A stretch of 17,630 nucleotides of DNA from an uncultured Collinsella sp. (GTDB lineage Bacteria > Actinomycetota > Coriobacteriia > Coriobacteriales > Coriobacteriaceae): the NCBI GenBank assembly GCA_902493545.1, contig CABUQI010000012.1, positions 1 through 17,630 of the forward strand. The letters are read 5' to 3'. Under the pieces are notes generated by a model. The model worked only from the letters and a program-made list of their open reading frames with translations. It ran no database searches and was not told where the DNA came from. The translations under genes were made by a program, and so were the position numbers. Below are positions 10,828-16,989 of the stretch, in pieces. Every line of letters begins with the position of its first letter. Positions within the stretch are counted from its first letter, which is position 1.

Positions 10828-11671
10828 TGATGTTCTTGAGCTCTCGCCGGAGTCAAATAAATCGACCGATAAGAGAATAACCAAGAAAGACTTAAAGGCG
10901 TTATTTTGGCGCAGCTTTCCACTCAACATCATGTGGAGCTTTGACCGACAAATGAACGTTGGTTTCTGCTACGACATGATTCCGGTAATCAAGCGGTTAT
11001 ACGATAAGCCTGAAGACCGGATCGAGGCATATAAGCGTCATCTTGAGTTCTACAATATTCAAGTTACGTTTAATCCTCTGGTCGCCGGCATTGTGGCCTC
11101 CATGGAGGAGGAAAACGCCAACAATCAGGACTTTGACACCGCCTCAATTAACGCCATGAAAGCATCGCTTATGGCTCCGCTTTCCGGTATTGGAGATTCA
11201 CTGATTGCCAGTACGCTTCGCATGATTGCGACGGGCGTTGTGACAGGACTTTGCCTTTCGGGCAGTCTGCTCGGCCCAATCCTGTTCCTGCTTCTTTATA
11301 ATGTCCCAACGATCCTGATCCGCTGGTTTGGGCTTCAGTATGGTTATTCGCTTGGCAGTGGCATGATTTCGAAGCTGAACGATTCTGATGTAATGCACAA
11401 AGTTACGTCCGGCCTGGCGATTGTGGGACTAATGGTAGTTGGTGGAATGGTGGCGACCACCGTTGCAGTTACCACTCCGCTCGCTCTTAACTTCGGCGAC
11501 ACCGCGTTTAAGTTGCAGGAAACGCTCGATGGGATATTCCCGGCTCTTTTGCCGCTCTGCGCGTTCGGGATCATGTGTCCTTGCAATAAGAAACAGGTCA
11601 AAATTATTTGGCAGATTGTGGGCATTCTCGCTGCGGGTATTGTGCTCGGCGTCCTGGGGATTTTGGGCTAG
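10811..11671 (+). CDS. PTS mannose/sorbose-family EIID component
   Basis: A 286-residue membrane subunit that pairs with EIIC. Family features are the amphipathic N-terminal part (ITKKDLKALFWRSFPLNIMW, then RQMNVGFCYDMIPVIKRLY), the central MKASLMAPLSGIGDSLIAST segment and hydrophobic stretches toward the C-terminus. I chose the ATG at 10811 because AAGGAGG lies at 10798-10804 inside the end of the IIC gene; an earlier in-frame start would have a non-family leader. Its stop (11669-11671) overlaps the stop of the convergent regulator gene, so there is no room for a dedicated terminator. Confidence 0.94.
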   Translation: MTTNSNDVLELSPESNKSTDKRITKKDLKALFWRSFPLNIMWSFDRQMNVGFCYDMIPVIKRLYDKPEDRIEAYKRHLEFYNIQVTFNPLVAGIVASMEEENANNQDFDTASINAMKASLMAPLSGIGDSLIASTLRMIATGVVTGLCLSGSLLGPILFLLLYNVPTILIRWFGLQYGYSLGSGMISKLNDSDVMHKVTSGLAIVGLMVVGGMVATTVAVTTPLALNFGDTAFKLQETLDGIFPALLPLCAFGIMCPCNKKQVKIIWQIVGILAAGIVLGVLGILG

Positions 11672-12423
11672 AGAAGGCGTCCATCTTTTGAGATGCTGAA
11701 CTCGAAGGACGATGCGTCTGCTCGCCAAACGGTTTTCGAATAGTGGAGCGGCATTTCATTGCAGGCATATGTGACGTGCTCGACAACGCTCACGGGGGCT
11801 CCAACGATATAACCGAGAAGGTTTGCTTCTTGGAGCCCCGCTATTCCTGCGGTGATTTTGAGTTTCTCAATACCGGTTGCGATGCTGTAATGGTTGGCGA
11901 TCAGGTCGAAAAGACTGGCATTGTCTGTGAGAAGCTCCAGTAGTCCGGGTAGAGTGCCCTGCGTTGCATAAATGGTGTCGATGGCGCAGGGGGCATTTTC
12001 GATATAAACCAAGCGCGCAACTCGTTGCACTACGGTTCCGTTGTCAATTTTGAGCTCCCGTGCAATGTGGGCATCAGCCTTGATCAAGCCTGTTTCCAAG
12101 ATGGACTTGGTTGTTTTATCGCCGTATTGGGGGTCGGAGCTCAAATTGAAAATGGTGCTTGTTCCTCGTTTCAGGGTGAGCTTCGATGGGTTTACGAATG
12201 TTCCCTTGCCTCGCAGGCGGTAGAGCAAGTTTTGGTCAATGAGATTCTGTACGGCGCGTCTTACGGTGATCCTGCTTACTTTGTATTGCTTGCAAAGCTC
12301 GGTTTCGGTGGGAATCTGACTGCCGCCGGGGAGTTCGCCAGAAACTATTTTCTTGAGGATGTCGTTTTCAACGGTCTGATAGAGAAGCTCTGGCTGAGTG
12401 AACTCGTCTTTTGCTGCAGGCAT
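11668..12423 (-). CDS. GntR-family (HutC subfamily) transcriptional regulator
   Basis: A 251-residue regulator with an N-terminal winged helix-turn-helix (about 12-78: SGELPGGSQIPTETELCKQY, then SRITVRRAVQNLI and RLRGKGTFV) and a C-terminal UTRA effector domain (about 95-240: DNGTVVQRVARLVYIENAPC, ending in HYSKTVWRADASSFEFS). Members usually sense a phosphorylated sugar or similar metabolite and repress a neighbouring uptake operon. I chose the ATG at 12423, which has AAGGGG in front of it; a TTG start at 12471 would add 16 residues without a good ribosome binding site. The gene converges on the PTS operon and diverges from the esterase gene, so it probably controls one or both. Confidence 0.93.
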   Translation of the reverse strand: MPAAKDEFTQPELLYQTVENDILKKIVSGELPGGSQIPTETELCKQYKVSRITVRRAVQNLIDQNLLYRLRGKGTFVNPSKLTLKRGTSTIFNLSSDPQYGDKTTKSILETGLIKADAHIARELKIDNGTVVQRVARLVYIENAPCAIDTIYATQGTLPGLLELLTDNASLFDLIANHYSIATGIEKLKITAGIAGLQEANLLGYIVGAPVSVVEHVTYACNEMPLHYSKTVWRADASSFEFSISKDGRLL

Positions 12424-12547
12424 GGTGGACCCCTTGGTTTTCAGTTTCTTTAGTACATAGATATACGACAACTGAGGACATCATAAGCCGTTATCTCAAA
12501 AGTTATGGAAATATCGATTTGGCGTTATTGCAGAGAGGGGATTTAAG
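12424..12547. promoter_or_regulatory. Divergent promoter region of the regulator and esterase genes
   Basis: This 124-base AT-rich gap separates two divergent starts and must hold promoters for both. I see no clear -35/-10 pair and no copy of the 38-bp palindrome; only a loose likeness to its TAATGG half-site near 12504 (TTATGGAAATAT). GAGAGGGG before 12548 is the esterase ribosome binding site. Confidence 0.5.
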
Positions 12548-13615
12548 ATGAGTAGACAATACGACGAGGCGTTGATTGGTGCCATCTCCAGTCGCTCGTT
12601 TACAACCGAGAAGAGGGGGCTCGAGGTTCAAATTCGTCCGGTTCCTGATGATGAAAGAGAGCATGTGCTTGACCCACGAATTCTCGAGGTATCCCGCAAG
12701 AAGATGCGGAATGTTAGCATGTCTCCGAGCTGGACGAGCCTTATTGGAATGCGTCATCGCCCGGATAAGCCGACATACCGCCTACTCGATGGTGAGGTTC
12801 AGCGCGATGAGATCCTCATGGAGGCGGCCGATCGCTATATAGATTTATTCGTCTGGACGCCACCAAATCATAAGGAGGCAAGTCCGGCGCTTGTTTACCT
12901 GCACGGCGGCGCGTTTATGGCGGGGAATGTTCTGCAATTTGAACATCAGCTCGAGTTCATCGCCGAAAAGTCTGGTGCAGTGGTGGTTTATCCGGAATAC
13001 CGCTTGGCGCCGGAGACGGCATTTCCGGGGCAGATCGAGGATTGCGTTCTTGCTCTTGATTATGTGCGCGAGCATGCCGCGGATCTCGGAATCGATCCTC
13101 ATAAAATAATGGTCGCCGGCGACTCCGCGGGAGGAAGCCTTACTAATGCGTGTGTTCAGCTCAGGGGTGCTGGAGCTGTAGCCCATGCCTTCGAAATCTA
13201 TCCTGAAGTCGACCTTGCGGGCGAACAGGGCGAGGGATATGAGGATTTTCCTGCGATAGCCGATCAGGAGGACGTTGCGCGTTTTCGCATCGACCATCTT
13301 CGCGATTCGGACGGCCCGATGGTCGAACTTTGTGCACACGGAAAAATGTCTCCTCATGACCCGTTGATTTCTGCGCTAATGCTTGAGGACTGCACTGATT
13401 TCCCCCCGGTGACTATCGTGACATCCGAATACGATCCGCTTCGTATCCCCGATGAAAAATGGGCTACAAAATTACGGTCTTCAGGAATCGATGTCGAGGT
13501 CATCGAATATGCCGGATGTGACCATGGTTTCTTCGATCATTTTGGCGTGTACCCGCAATCGGAAGACGTGTGTTTGTTGATGGCTGAGAAGCTTAAAGAA
13601 ATGGCTGCACAATAA
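12548..13615 (+). CDS. Alpha/beta hydrolase, hormone-sensitive-lipase-type esterase
   Basis: A 355-residue cytosolic esterase of the HSL (bacterial family IV) type, with no signal peptide. The oxyanion-hole motif is HGGAF (119-123), the nucleophile elbow is GDSAGG with Ser193, and the likely triad is completed by Asp296 (SEYDPL) and His326 (CDHGFF). These enzymes hydrolyse short acyl or aryl esters. About 110 residues precede the HGG motif, probably forming the cap. It is transcribed away from gntR; with the nearby PTS this suggests removal of acyl groups from an imported, esterified sugar, though that is an inference. GAGAGGGG precedes the ATG. Confidence 0.92.
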   Translation: MSRQYDEALIGAISSRSFTTEKRGLEVQIRPVPDDEREHVLDPRILEVSRKKMRNVSMSPSWTSLIGMRHRPDKPTYRLLDGEVQRDEILMEAADRYIDLFVWTPPNHKEASPALVYLHGGAFMAGNVLQFEHQLEFIAEKSGAVVVYPEYRLAPETAFPGQIEDCVLALDYVREHAADLGIDPHKIMVAGDSAGGSLTNACVQLRGAGAVAHAFEIYPEVDLAGEQGEGYEDFPAIADQEDVARFRIDHLRDSDGPMVELCAHGKMSPHDPLISALMLEDCTDFPPVTIVTSEYDPLRIPDEKWATKLRSSGIDVEVIEYAGCDHGFFDHFGVYPQSEDVCLLMAEKLKEMAAQ

Positions 13616-13690
13616 CGTCTCTCGGCGATAAGGGACTGAAGTCGCCTGTGTTTCTGCATTCGTGGTTCTCAGTCTGATTAAAAATGAGGC

Positions 13691-13730
13691 TTGCTCCTTG
13701 CCCGAGTGGGTGGGGAGCAGTTTGTTTTTT
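13691..13730 (+). terminator. Probable terminator after the esterase gene
   Basis: TGCTCC (13692-13697) pairs with GGAGCA (13714-13719), with a possible inner CCC/GGG stem at 13701-13710, followed by GTTTGTTTTTT. The stem is short and interrupted, so strength is uncertain. Confidence 0.55.
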
Positions 13731-13731
13731 G

Positions 13732-13774
13732 TGGCGATGCGAGGCGAGTGCCGCGCACTTTAGATCGCCATTTT
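13732..13774. other. Two-part hairpin after the esterase terminator
   Basis: TGGCGAT (13732-13738) pairs with ATCGCCA (13764-13770), and inside it AGTGC (13747-13751) pairs with GCACT (13755-13759). TTTT follows the outer arm. It could be a back-up terminator; nothing else suggests a function. Confidence 0.4.
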
Positions 13775-13906
13775 GCTTCGCTGTATACCACTTGACGTAA
13801 TAAAAGAGGCAAGGGCGGTGCGAGGGCCAACAGTCATTCTAAGCTCGGATTCGTATTCTAAAAGGTTGTTTCGGTTGCGCGGTACAATATAGCAAAAAAG
13901 AATGAT

Positions 13907-13934
13907 AAAATGAATTCGAAAAAGAATTCATTTT
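13907..13934 (+). promoter_or_regulatory. Inverted repeat just before the antitoxin ribosome binding site
   Basis: AAAATGAATTC (13907-13917) and GAATTCATTTT (13924-13934) form a perfect 11-bp repeat with a six-base spacer. It ends one base before AGGAGG (13936-13941) of the antitoxin. Antitoxins of this class often repress their own operon by binding such repeats, so an operator is likely; a leader hairpin limiting translation is an alternative. Confidence 0.6.
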
Positions 13935-13946
13935 TAGGAGGTATGT

Positions 13947-14267
13947 ATGCCTGCCTTGCAGATGCTCGACAACCTTGTTCCAATTAGCGATTTCAGCCAC
14001 GGTAAGGGCTCGGCTGCATTTTCGAAGGTTGGGGACGACAATCCTGTTGTGGTTCTCAAACACAACAAGCCAGCGTTTGTGATTGTGACACCCGATGAAT
14101 ATAGGGAAGCGAAGCAAGCGGAGGAGGACCTCACCTTGTTAACGTTGGCGCTTAAGAGAATGGCTGTGGCAAGTGACGATGCGCTTGTTTCCCTGTCTGA
14201 TGTTATGGAAGAGCTGGGTGTGAGCCAGGACGAACTCGATCAGATGGATGAGGTCGAGTTTGAATGA
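13947..14267 (+). CDS. Phd/YefM-type antitoxin
   Basis: A 106-residue antitoxin. The N-terminal half has the Phd/YefM pattern (PISDFSHGKGSAAFSKVGDD, then VVVLKHNKPAFVIVTPDEY at about 37-55), the part that dimerises and binds DNA. The acidic, helical C-terminal half (EELGVSQDELDQMDEVEFE) would wrap the toxin. The ATG at 13947 has AGGAGG five bases upstream. Its stop overlaps the toxin start in ATGA, the usual arrangement for antitoxin-toxin translational coupling. Confidence 0.88.
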   Translation: MPALQMLDNLVPISDFSHGKGSAAFSKVGDDNPVVVLKHNKPAFVIVTPDEYREAKQAEEDLTLLTLALKRMAVASDDALVSLSDVMEELGVSQDELDQMDEVEFE

Positions 14268-14614
14268 GTGGGTACGAAGTCGCTTTCTACCCGGATGCTC
14301 TCAAGGATATTAAGCGTCTGGACGGCTCCCAACGAAAGATCGTCCTTAAGGCTATAGAAAAAATCAGAACGAACCCATTGCCGCAGAACGAAGGTGGATT
14401 CGGCAAGCCTCTTGGAAACAAGGCAGGTACGGATTTGACTGGCTTTATGAAGATCAAGCTCAGGGGAAGTGGCATTCGAATCGTGTACCGCCTCATCAGA
14501 ATTAAAGAAAAGATGGCCATCGTAGTGGTAGGCGCTCGCGAAGACATGGAAGTCTACCGAACTGCTCAGAGACGAGAGCTCGATTTCGAGAAATGGGCGG
14601 AAGAGAATATCTAG
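14264..14614 (+). CDS. RelE/ParE-superfamily toxin
   Basis: A 116-residue small basic protein of the RelE/ParE fold, probably a ribosome-dependent mRNA endonuclease. The family core is visible: YEVAFYPDALKDIKRLD, then LTGFMKIKLRGSGIRIVYRL (R67, R72, R76) and MAIVVVGAREDMEVYRTAQR. It is slightly longer than many RelE proteins (about 85-100 residues), with a C-terminal extension RELDFEKWAEENI. The ATG overlaps the antitoxin stop. RelE-like cleavage rather than ParE-like gyrase poisoning is inferred from the antitoxin type and the basic residues, not proven. Confidence 0.88.
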   Translation: MSGYEVAFYPDALKDIKRLDGSQRKIVLKAIEKIRTNPLPQNEGGFGKPLGNKAGTDLTGFMKIKLRGSGIRIVYRLIRIKEKMAIVVVGAREDMEVYRTAQRRELDFEKWAEENI

Positions 14615-14649
14615 CTTTAACGATGAACGACGAGTGAGCGTTGGTGGGG

Positions 14650-14679
14650 CCCTGACGAATTAGATTTGTCAGGGTTTTT
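14650..14679 (+). terminator. Intrinsic terminator of the toxin-antitoxin operon
   Basis: CCCTGAC (14650-14656) pairs with GTCAGGG (14668-14674), and the stem continues inward through one G.T and three A/T pairs to a TAG loop. TTTTT follows at once. Confidence 0.88.
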
Positions 14680-14767
14680 CGCTGAACCAATTGCCTTCAG
14701 CCTCCGTTGACCTTTCCTTCCAATTCATCAGCAAACGTACGTCATAGCAATTCCCGGTAGGTCGCAG

Positions 14768-14855
14768 GGCGCTTCGCGGGCGGGCCAGGCTTTATCTGAA
14801 CGACTTTGCAAAGCAACCGGAGTGAAGATAAAGCCTGGCCCGCCCGCGAAGCGCC
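14768..14855 (+). repeat. Long hairpin with conserved apical region, element 2
   Basis: A perfect 30-bp inverted repeat: 14768-14797 against 14826-14855, outer arms GGCGCTTCGCGGGCGGGCC and its complement. It encloses 28 bases. Including one arm base on each side, the apex reads TGAACGACTTTGC then AAAGCAACCGGAGTGAA, which matches the minus-strand apex of element 1 with compensatory changes. No T-tract follows on either strand. It lies upstream of purE, ending about 27 bases before a possible -10 box. Confidence 0.85.
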
Positions 14856-14881
14856 ACACAGACCGCAGGGACGGGAGCAGC

Positions 14882-14887
14882 TATACT
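14882..14887 (+). promoter_or_regulatory. Possible -10 box of the purE promoter
   Basis: TATACT lies 64 bases before the purE ATG and just upstream of a short CTACT/AGTAG repeat. No good -35 is seen; the -35 window falls directly beside the foot of the long hairpin. Confidence 0.3.
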
Positions 14888-14950
14888 ACTCTCAGTAGTT
14901 AAGGGTCGCGGATCCGCCGCGTCGCCGTTCTCAACAGGAGGTCTTTGTTT

Positions 14951-15415
14951 ATGGCAGATCAAAAGCCGGTTGTCGGGATCATCATGGGCTCCAAGTCCGA
15001 TCTGGGCGTTATGGAAGGCTGCACCGCCGAGCTCGAGGCGCTCGGTGCGCCCTATGAGCTTGTCATTGCGAGCGCACACCGCACGCCGGCGAAGGTCCAC
15101 GAGTGGGCTTCGACTGCTGCCGACCGTGGCATTAAGGTGATCATTGCCGCCGCCGGCAAGGCCGCTCACTTGGGTGGTGTCGTGGCTGCCTTTACGCCGC
15201 TACCGGTTATCGGTGTGCCTATGAAGACGAGTGACCTGGGCGGTATGGATTCGCTGCTGTCGATGGTGCAGATGCCTTCGGGCGTACCCGTGGCCTGCGT
15301 TGCCATCAACGGCGCCAAGAACGCCGCCATCTATGCCACGCAGATCTTGGGCGCATGCGACCCCGAGTACCGCAAGGTTATCGAGAAGATGAAGCAGGAG
15401 ATGGCTGACGCCTAG
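14951..15415 (+). CDS. purE: N5-carboxyaminoimidazole ribonucleotide mutase (class I PurE)
   Basis: A 154-residue cytosolic enzyme that converts N5-CAIR to CAIR in purine synthesis. The motifs of class I PurE are intact: GIIMGSKSDLGVMEG near the N-terminus, ASAHRTPAKVHEW with the catalytic His, and AAAGKAAHLGGVVAAFTPLP followed by VIGVPMKTS. Length is typical (about 160). The ATG at 14951 lies nine bases after AGGAGG; an in-frame TTG at 14945 is less likely. purK is not in the window, although class I PurE normally uses its product. The sortase gene follows after 35 bases. Confidence 0.97.
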   Translation: MADQKPVVGIIMGSKSDLGVMEGCTAELEALGAPYELVIASAHRTPAKVHEWASTAADRGIKVIIAAAGKAAHLGGVVAAFTPLPVIGVPMKTSDLGGMDSLLSMVQMPSGVPVACVAINGAKNAAIYATQILGACDPEYRKVIEKMKQEMADA

Positions 15416-15450
15416 GCGTTCCGCCGTTTCACCGCAGTATAAGGAGAGCC

Positions 15451-16446
15451 ATGTCCGACTATCAGGGAAAACGATTCAAGGCTTCTCAGATTCCCGATCC
15501 GTCGAAGCCGGGTGCTGCCCATGCGGCACAGCAGGGTCGGACATCCTCTCCTCAGCAGCGCGCGCCGCGTCCTGTGACGCCGGCGACGCGCCGCCGCCAG
15601 GACACGCCGGCGGCGTATCGTCCCTCGTCTTATAGCGCAGCTAAGAAGCCGTCCCGGTCTTCATCGCATGCCGCGCCGTCGGATTACACCGAGCCGCCGC
15701 GCAAAAAGCGCCGCTCCATTATTCCCATTCTGCTCATCATCATCGGCATCGGCCTGATTGTTGCCGCCGCTGCCATCTTTATCAATGCGCAGATCGGTTA
15801 CAAGCAGGCGAGCGAGTCGTACCAAAAGATCGAAAAGCAATATGCGCCCGCTAAGGACGCCAGCGGCGTGCCGATTATCGATTTCAATGCTCTTGCCCAG
15901 ACAAATCCCGAGGTCGTCGGTTGGATTTACGCACCGGGCACCAACATTAACTATCCCGTAGTGCAGGCTACTGATAATTCCAAGTATCTCAACACGTTGT
16001 TCGATGGCACGTCCAACGCATCGGGTGCCATCTTCTTGGATTACGAGGACACTGCGCCCGGCATGGTGGATCAGCAGACTACGATCTACGGCCACCATAT
16101 GAACGACGGGTCGATGTTCAACGTGATTTCGGACACCACTGATCAGGCGACGTTCGATAGCATCGAGTTTGTGTATTACATCACACGGGATGCTACGTAT
16201 AAGCTGCGACCGCTGGCGACCAAAGTTGTTGAGGACACGTATGCCAAGGCGCGCACGCGCAATTTTGAGGGCGACGACGGACTGAAAAATTACCTGTCCG
16301 AGATGCTCGACGGTGCCTCTGCCGTGGCGAGCGATGCCACCGATCGTGCTGCTTCGGCAACCAAGGTCGTAACGCTTGTGACCTGTCGTTCGTTATCGCT
16401 GAGCAACACGCGTGCTGTCATGGTGCTCACGCCGGTCGAGGAATAG
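15451..16446 (+). CDS. srtB: Class B sortase
   Basis: A 331-residue membrane-anchored transpeptidase. The first about 85 residues are Pro/Ser/Arg-rich and likely disordered in the cytosol, followed by KKRR and one transmembrane segment at about 89-112. The extracellular catalytic domain starts near 135 with the class B pattern NPEVVGWIYAPGTNINYPVV. The triad is visible: His215 in IYGHHM, Cys312 in TLVTC and Arg321 in SNTRAVMV. It attaches surface proteins to peptidoglycan or pilus subunits, but no sortase substrate or pilin gene is in the window. AAGGAG precedes the ATG. The cytosolic tail is longer than in most class B enzymes. Confidence 0.93.
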   Translation: MSDYQGKRFKASQIPDPSKPGAAHAAQQGRTSSPQQRAPRPVTPATRRRQDTPAAYRPSSYSAAKKPSRSSSHAAPSDYTEPPRKKRRSIIPILLIIIGIGLIVAAAAIFINAQIGYKQASESYQKIEKQYAPAKDASGVPIIDFNALAQTNPEVVGWIYAPGTNINYPVVQATDNSKYLNTLFDGTSNASGAIFLDYEDTAPGMVDQQTTIYGHHMNDGSMFNVISDTTDQATFDSIEFVYYITRDATYKLRPLATKVVEDTYAKARTRNFEGDDGLKNYLSEMLDGASAVASDATDRAASATKVVTLVTCRSLSLSNTRAVMVLTPVEE

Positions 16447-16449
16447 ATA

Positions 16450-16899
16450 ATGGGCCACTCAATGACGGTGAAAGGGGAAATGATGCTCGAGAATGGCAAA
16501 ACGATGCCTTCGGTTGATGCTTGGCTGCGCGAGGCCAAGGCCGATTCGTCGGCACCTGCGTGCGGTATGTATCTGACACATAACGGTGTGGTGCGCGCGA
16601 CGCCCAAGGCCGAGGCGCGCGGTGTCGAGACCGATGGCGTGGCGCCGGGCCACAAGGTGGGCGGCATGGTGTTTGGCTACGACGCCAGCAAGGTACAGGC
16701 CGCCATCGAGGCGACGCGCGCGATGCCGGGTATCGGTTATGTGCGCGTGTGGCTGGCAAGCGGCGAGCTTGCCGTAGGTGACGACATCATGCTCGTGCTC
16801 ATCGGCGGGGACATTCGCCCGCACGTGGTCGATGCGCTGCAGGCGCTCGTTGGCACCATCAAGAATGAATGCGTGAGTGAGGTCGAGCGCGAGGCGTAG
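16450..16899 (+). CDS. MoaE-like (molybdopterin synthase large subunit family) protein
   Basis: A 149-residue protein resembling MoaE: CGMYLTHNGVVRATPKAEAR for the early strand, VGGMVFGYDASKVQAAIEAT for the helix, and YVRVWLASGELAVGDDIMLV plus GGDIRPHVVDALQALVGTIK for the C-terminal core. MoaE with MoaD puts the dithiolene sulfurs into molybdopterin. The Lys in GTIKNE fits the first active-site lysine, but the family's later W-K-(K/R)-E segment is not seen; the end reads SEVEREA. No MoaD or other cofactor genes are nearby, so a diverged role is possible. The ATG at 16450 is three bases after the sortase stop with GAGGA upstream; the ATG at 16483, with AAAGGGG in front of it, is a good alternative. 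Confidence 0.78.
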   Translation: MGHSMTVKGEMMLENGKTMPSVDAWLREAKADSSAPACGMYLTHNGVVRATPKAEARGVETDGVAPGHKVGGMVFGYDASKVQAAIEATRAMPGIGYVRVWLASGELAVGDDIMLVLIGGDIRPHVVDALQALVGTIKNECVSEVEREA

Positions 16900-16929
16900 G
16901 GGCGTGCGTCGATAGAAGGCTCGTTTATA

Positions 16930-16968
16930 AAAATGCCCGCCGGTGCGTGTGATACCGGCGGGCATTTT
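16930..16968. terminator. Bidirectional intrinsic terminator
   Basis: AAAATGCCCGCCGGT (16930-16944) and ACCGGCGGGCATTTT (16954-16968) are exact reverse complements around a nine-base loop. The A-run on the left and T-run on the right let it work on both strands, serving the purE-sortase-MoaE side and the convergent minus-strand gene. Confidence 0.93.
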
Positions 16969-16989
16969 GCGTTTTGGACGCGGTTGGCG

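Larger units (their letters stand above)
13616..13946. other. Intergenic region of 331 bases between the esterase and antitoxin genes
   Basis: No supported gene lies here. It contains a T-tract hairpin likely ending the esterase transcript, a second bracketed hairpin (13732-13770) followed by TTTT, a TGACGTAATA (13793-13802) identical to ten bases of the palindrome upstream of the PTS, a TACAAT (13883-13888) that might be a -10 box, and the inverted repeat over the antitoxin leader. The rest shows nothing I can name. Confidence 0.6.
14615..14950. other. Intergenic region of 336 bases between the toxin and purE
   Basis: It holds the toxin-operon terminator, about 90 bases with no recognisable feature (14680-14767), the long hairpin element 2, and a short purE leader with AGGAGG at 14936-14941. 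I find no coding sequence here. Confidence 0.7.

Noticed and set aside
12025..12453. Plus-strand open frame of 142 codons opposite gntR
   Set aside because: It lies within the regulator gene on the other strand and shows no domain; the GntR motifs fix the true strand.
13616..13946. Possible CRISPR, tRNA or riboswitch in the larger gaps
   Set aside because: No regularly spaced repeats, cloverleaf or known riboswitch core was found here or in 14615-14950.
14763..14870. CGCAGGG direct repeat on both sides of hairpin element 2 (14763-14769 and 14864-14870), a possible target-site duplication
   Set aside because: Seven bases in GC-rich DNA can occur by chance, the left copy runs into the stem, and element 1 has no matching flanking repeat.
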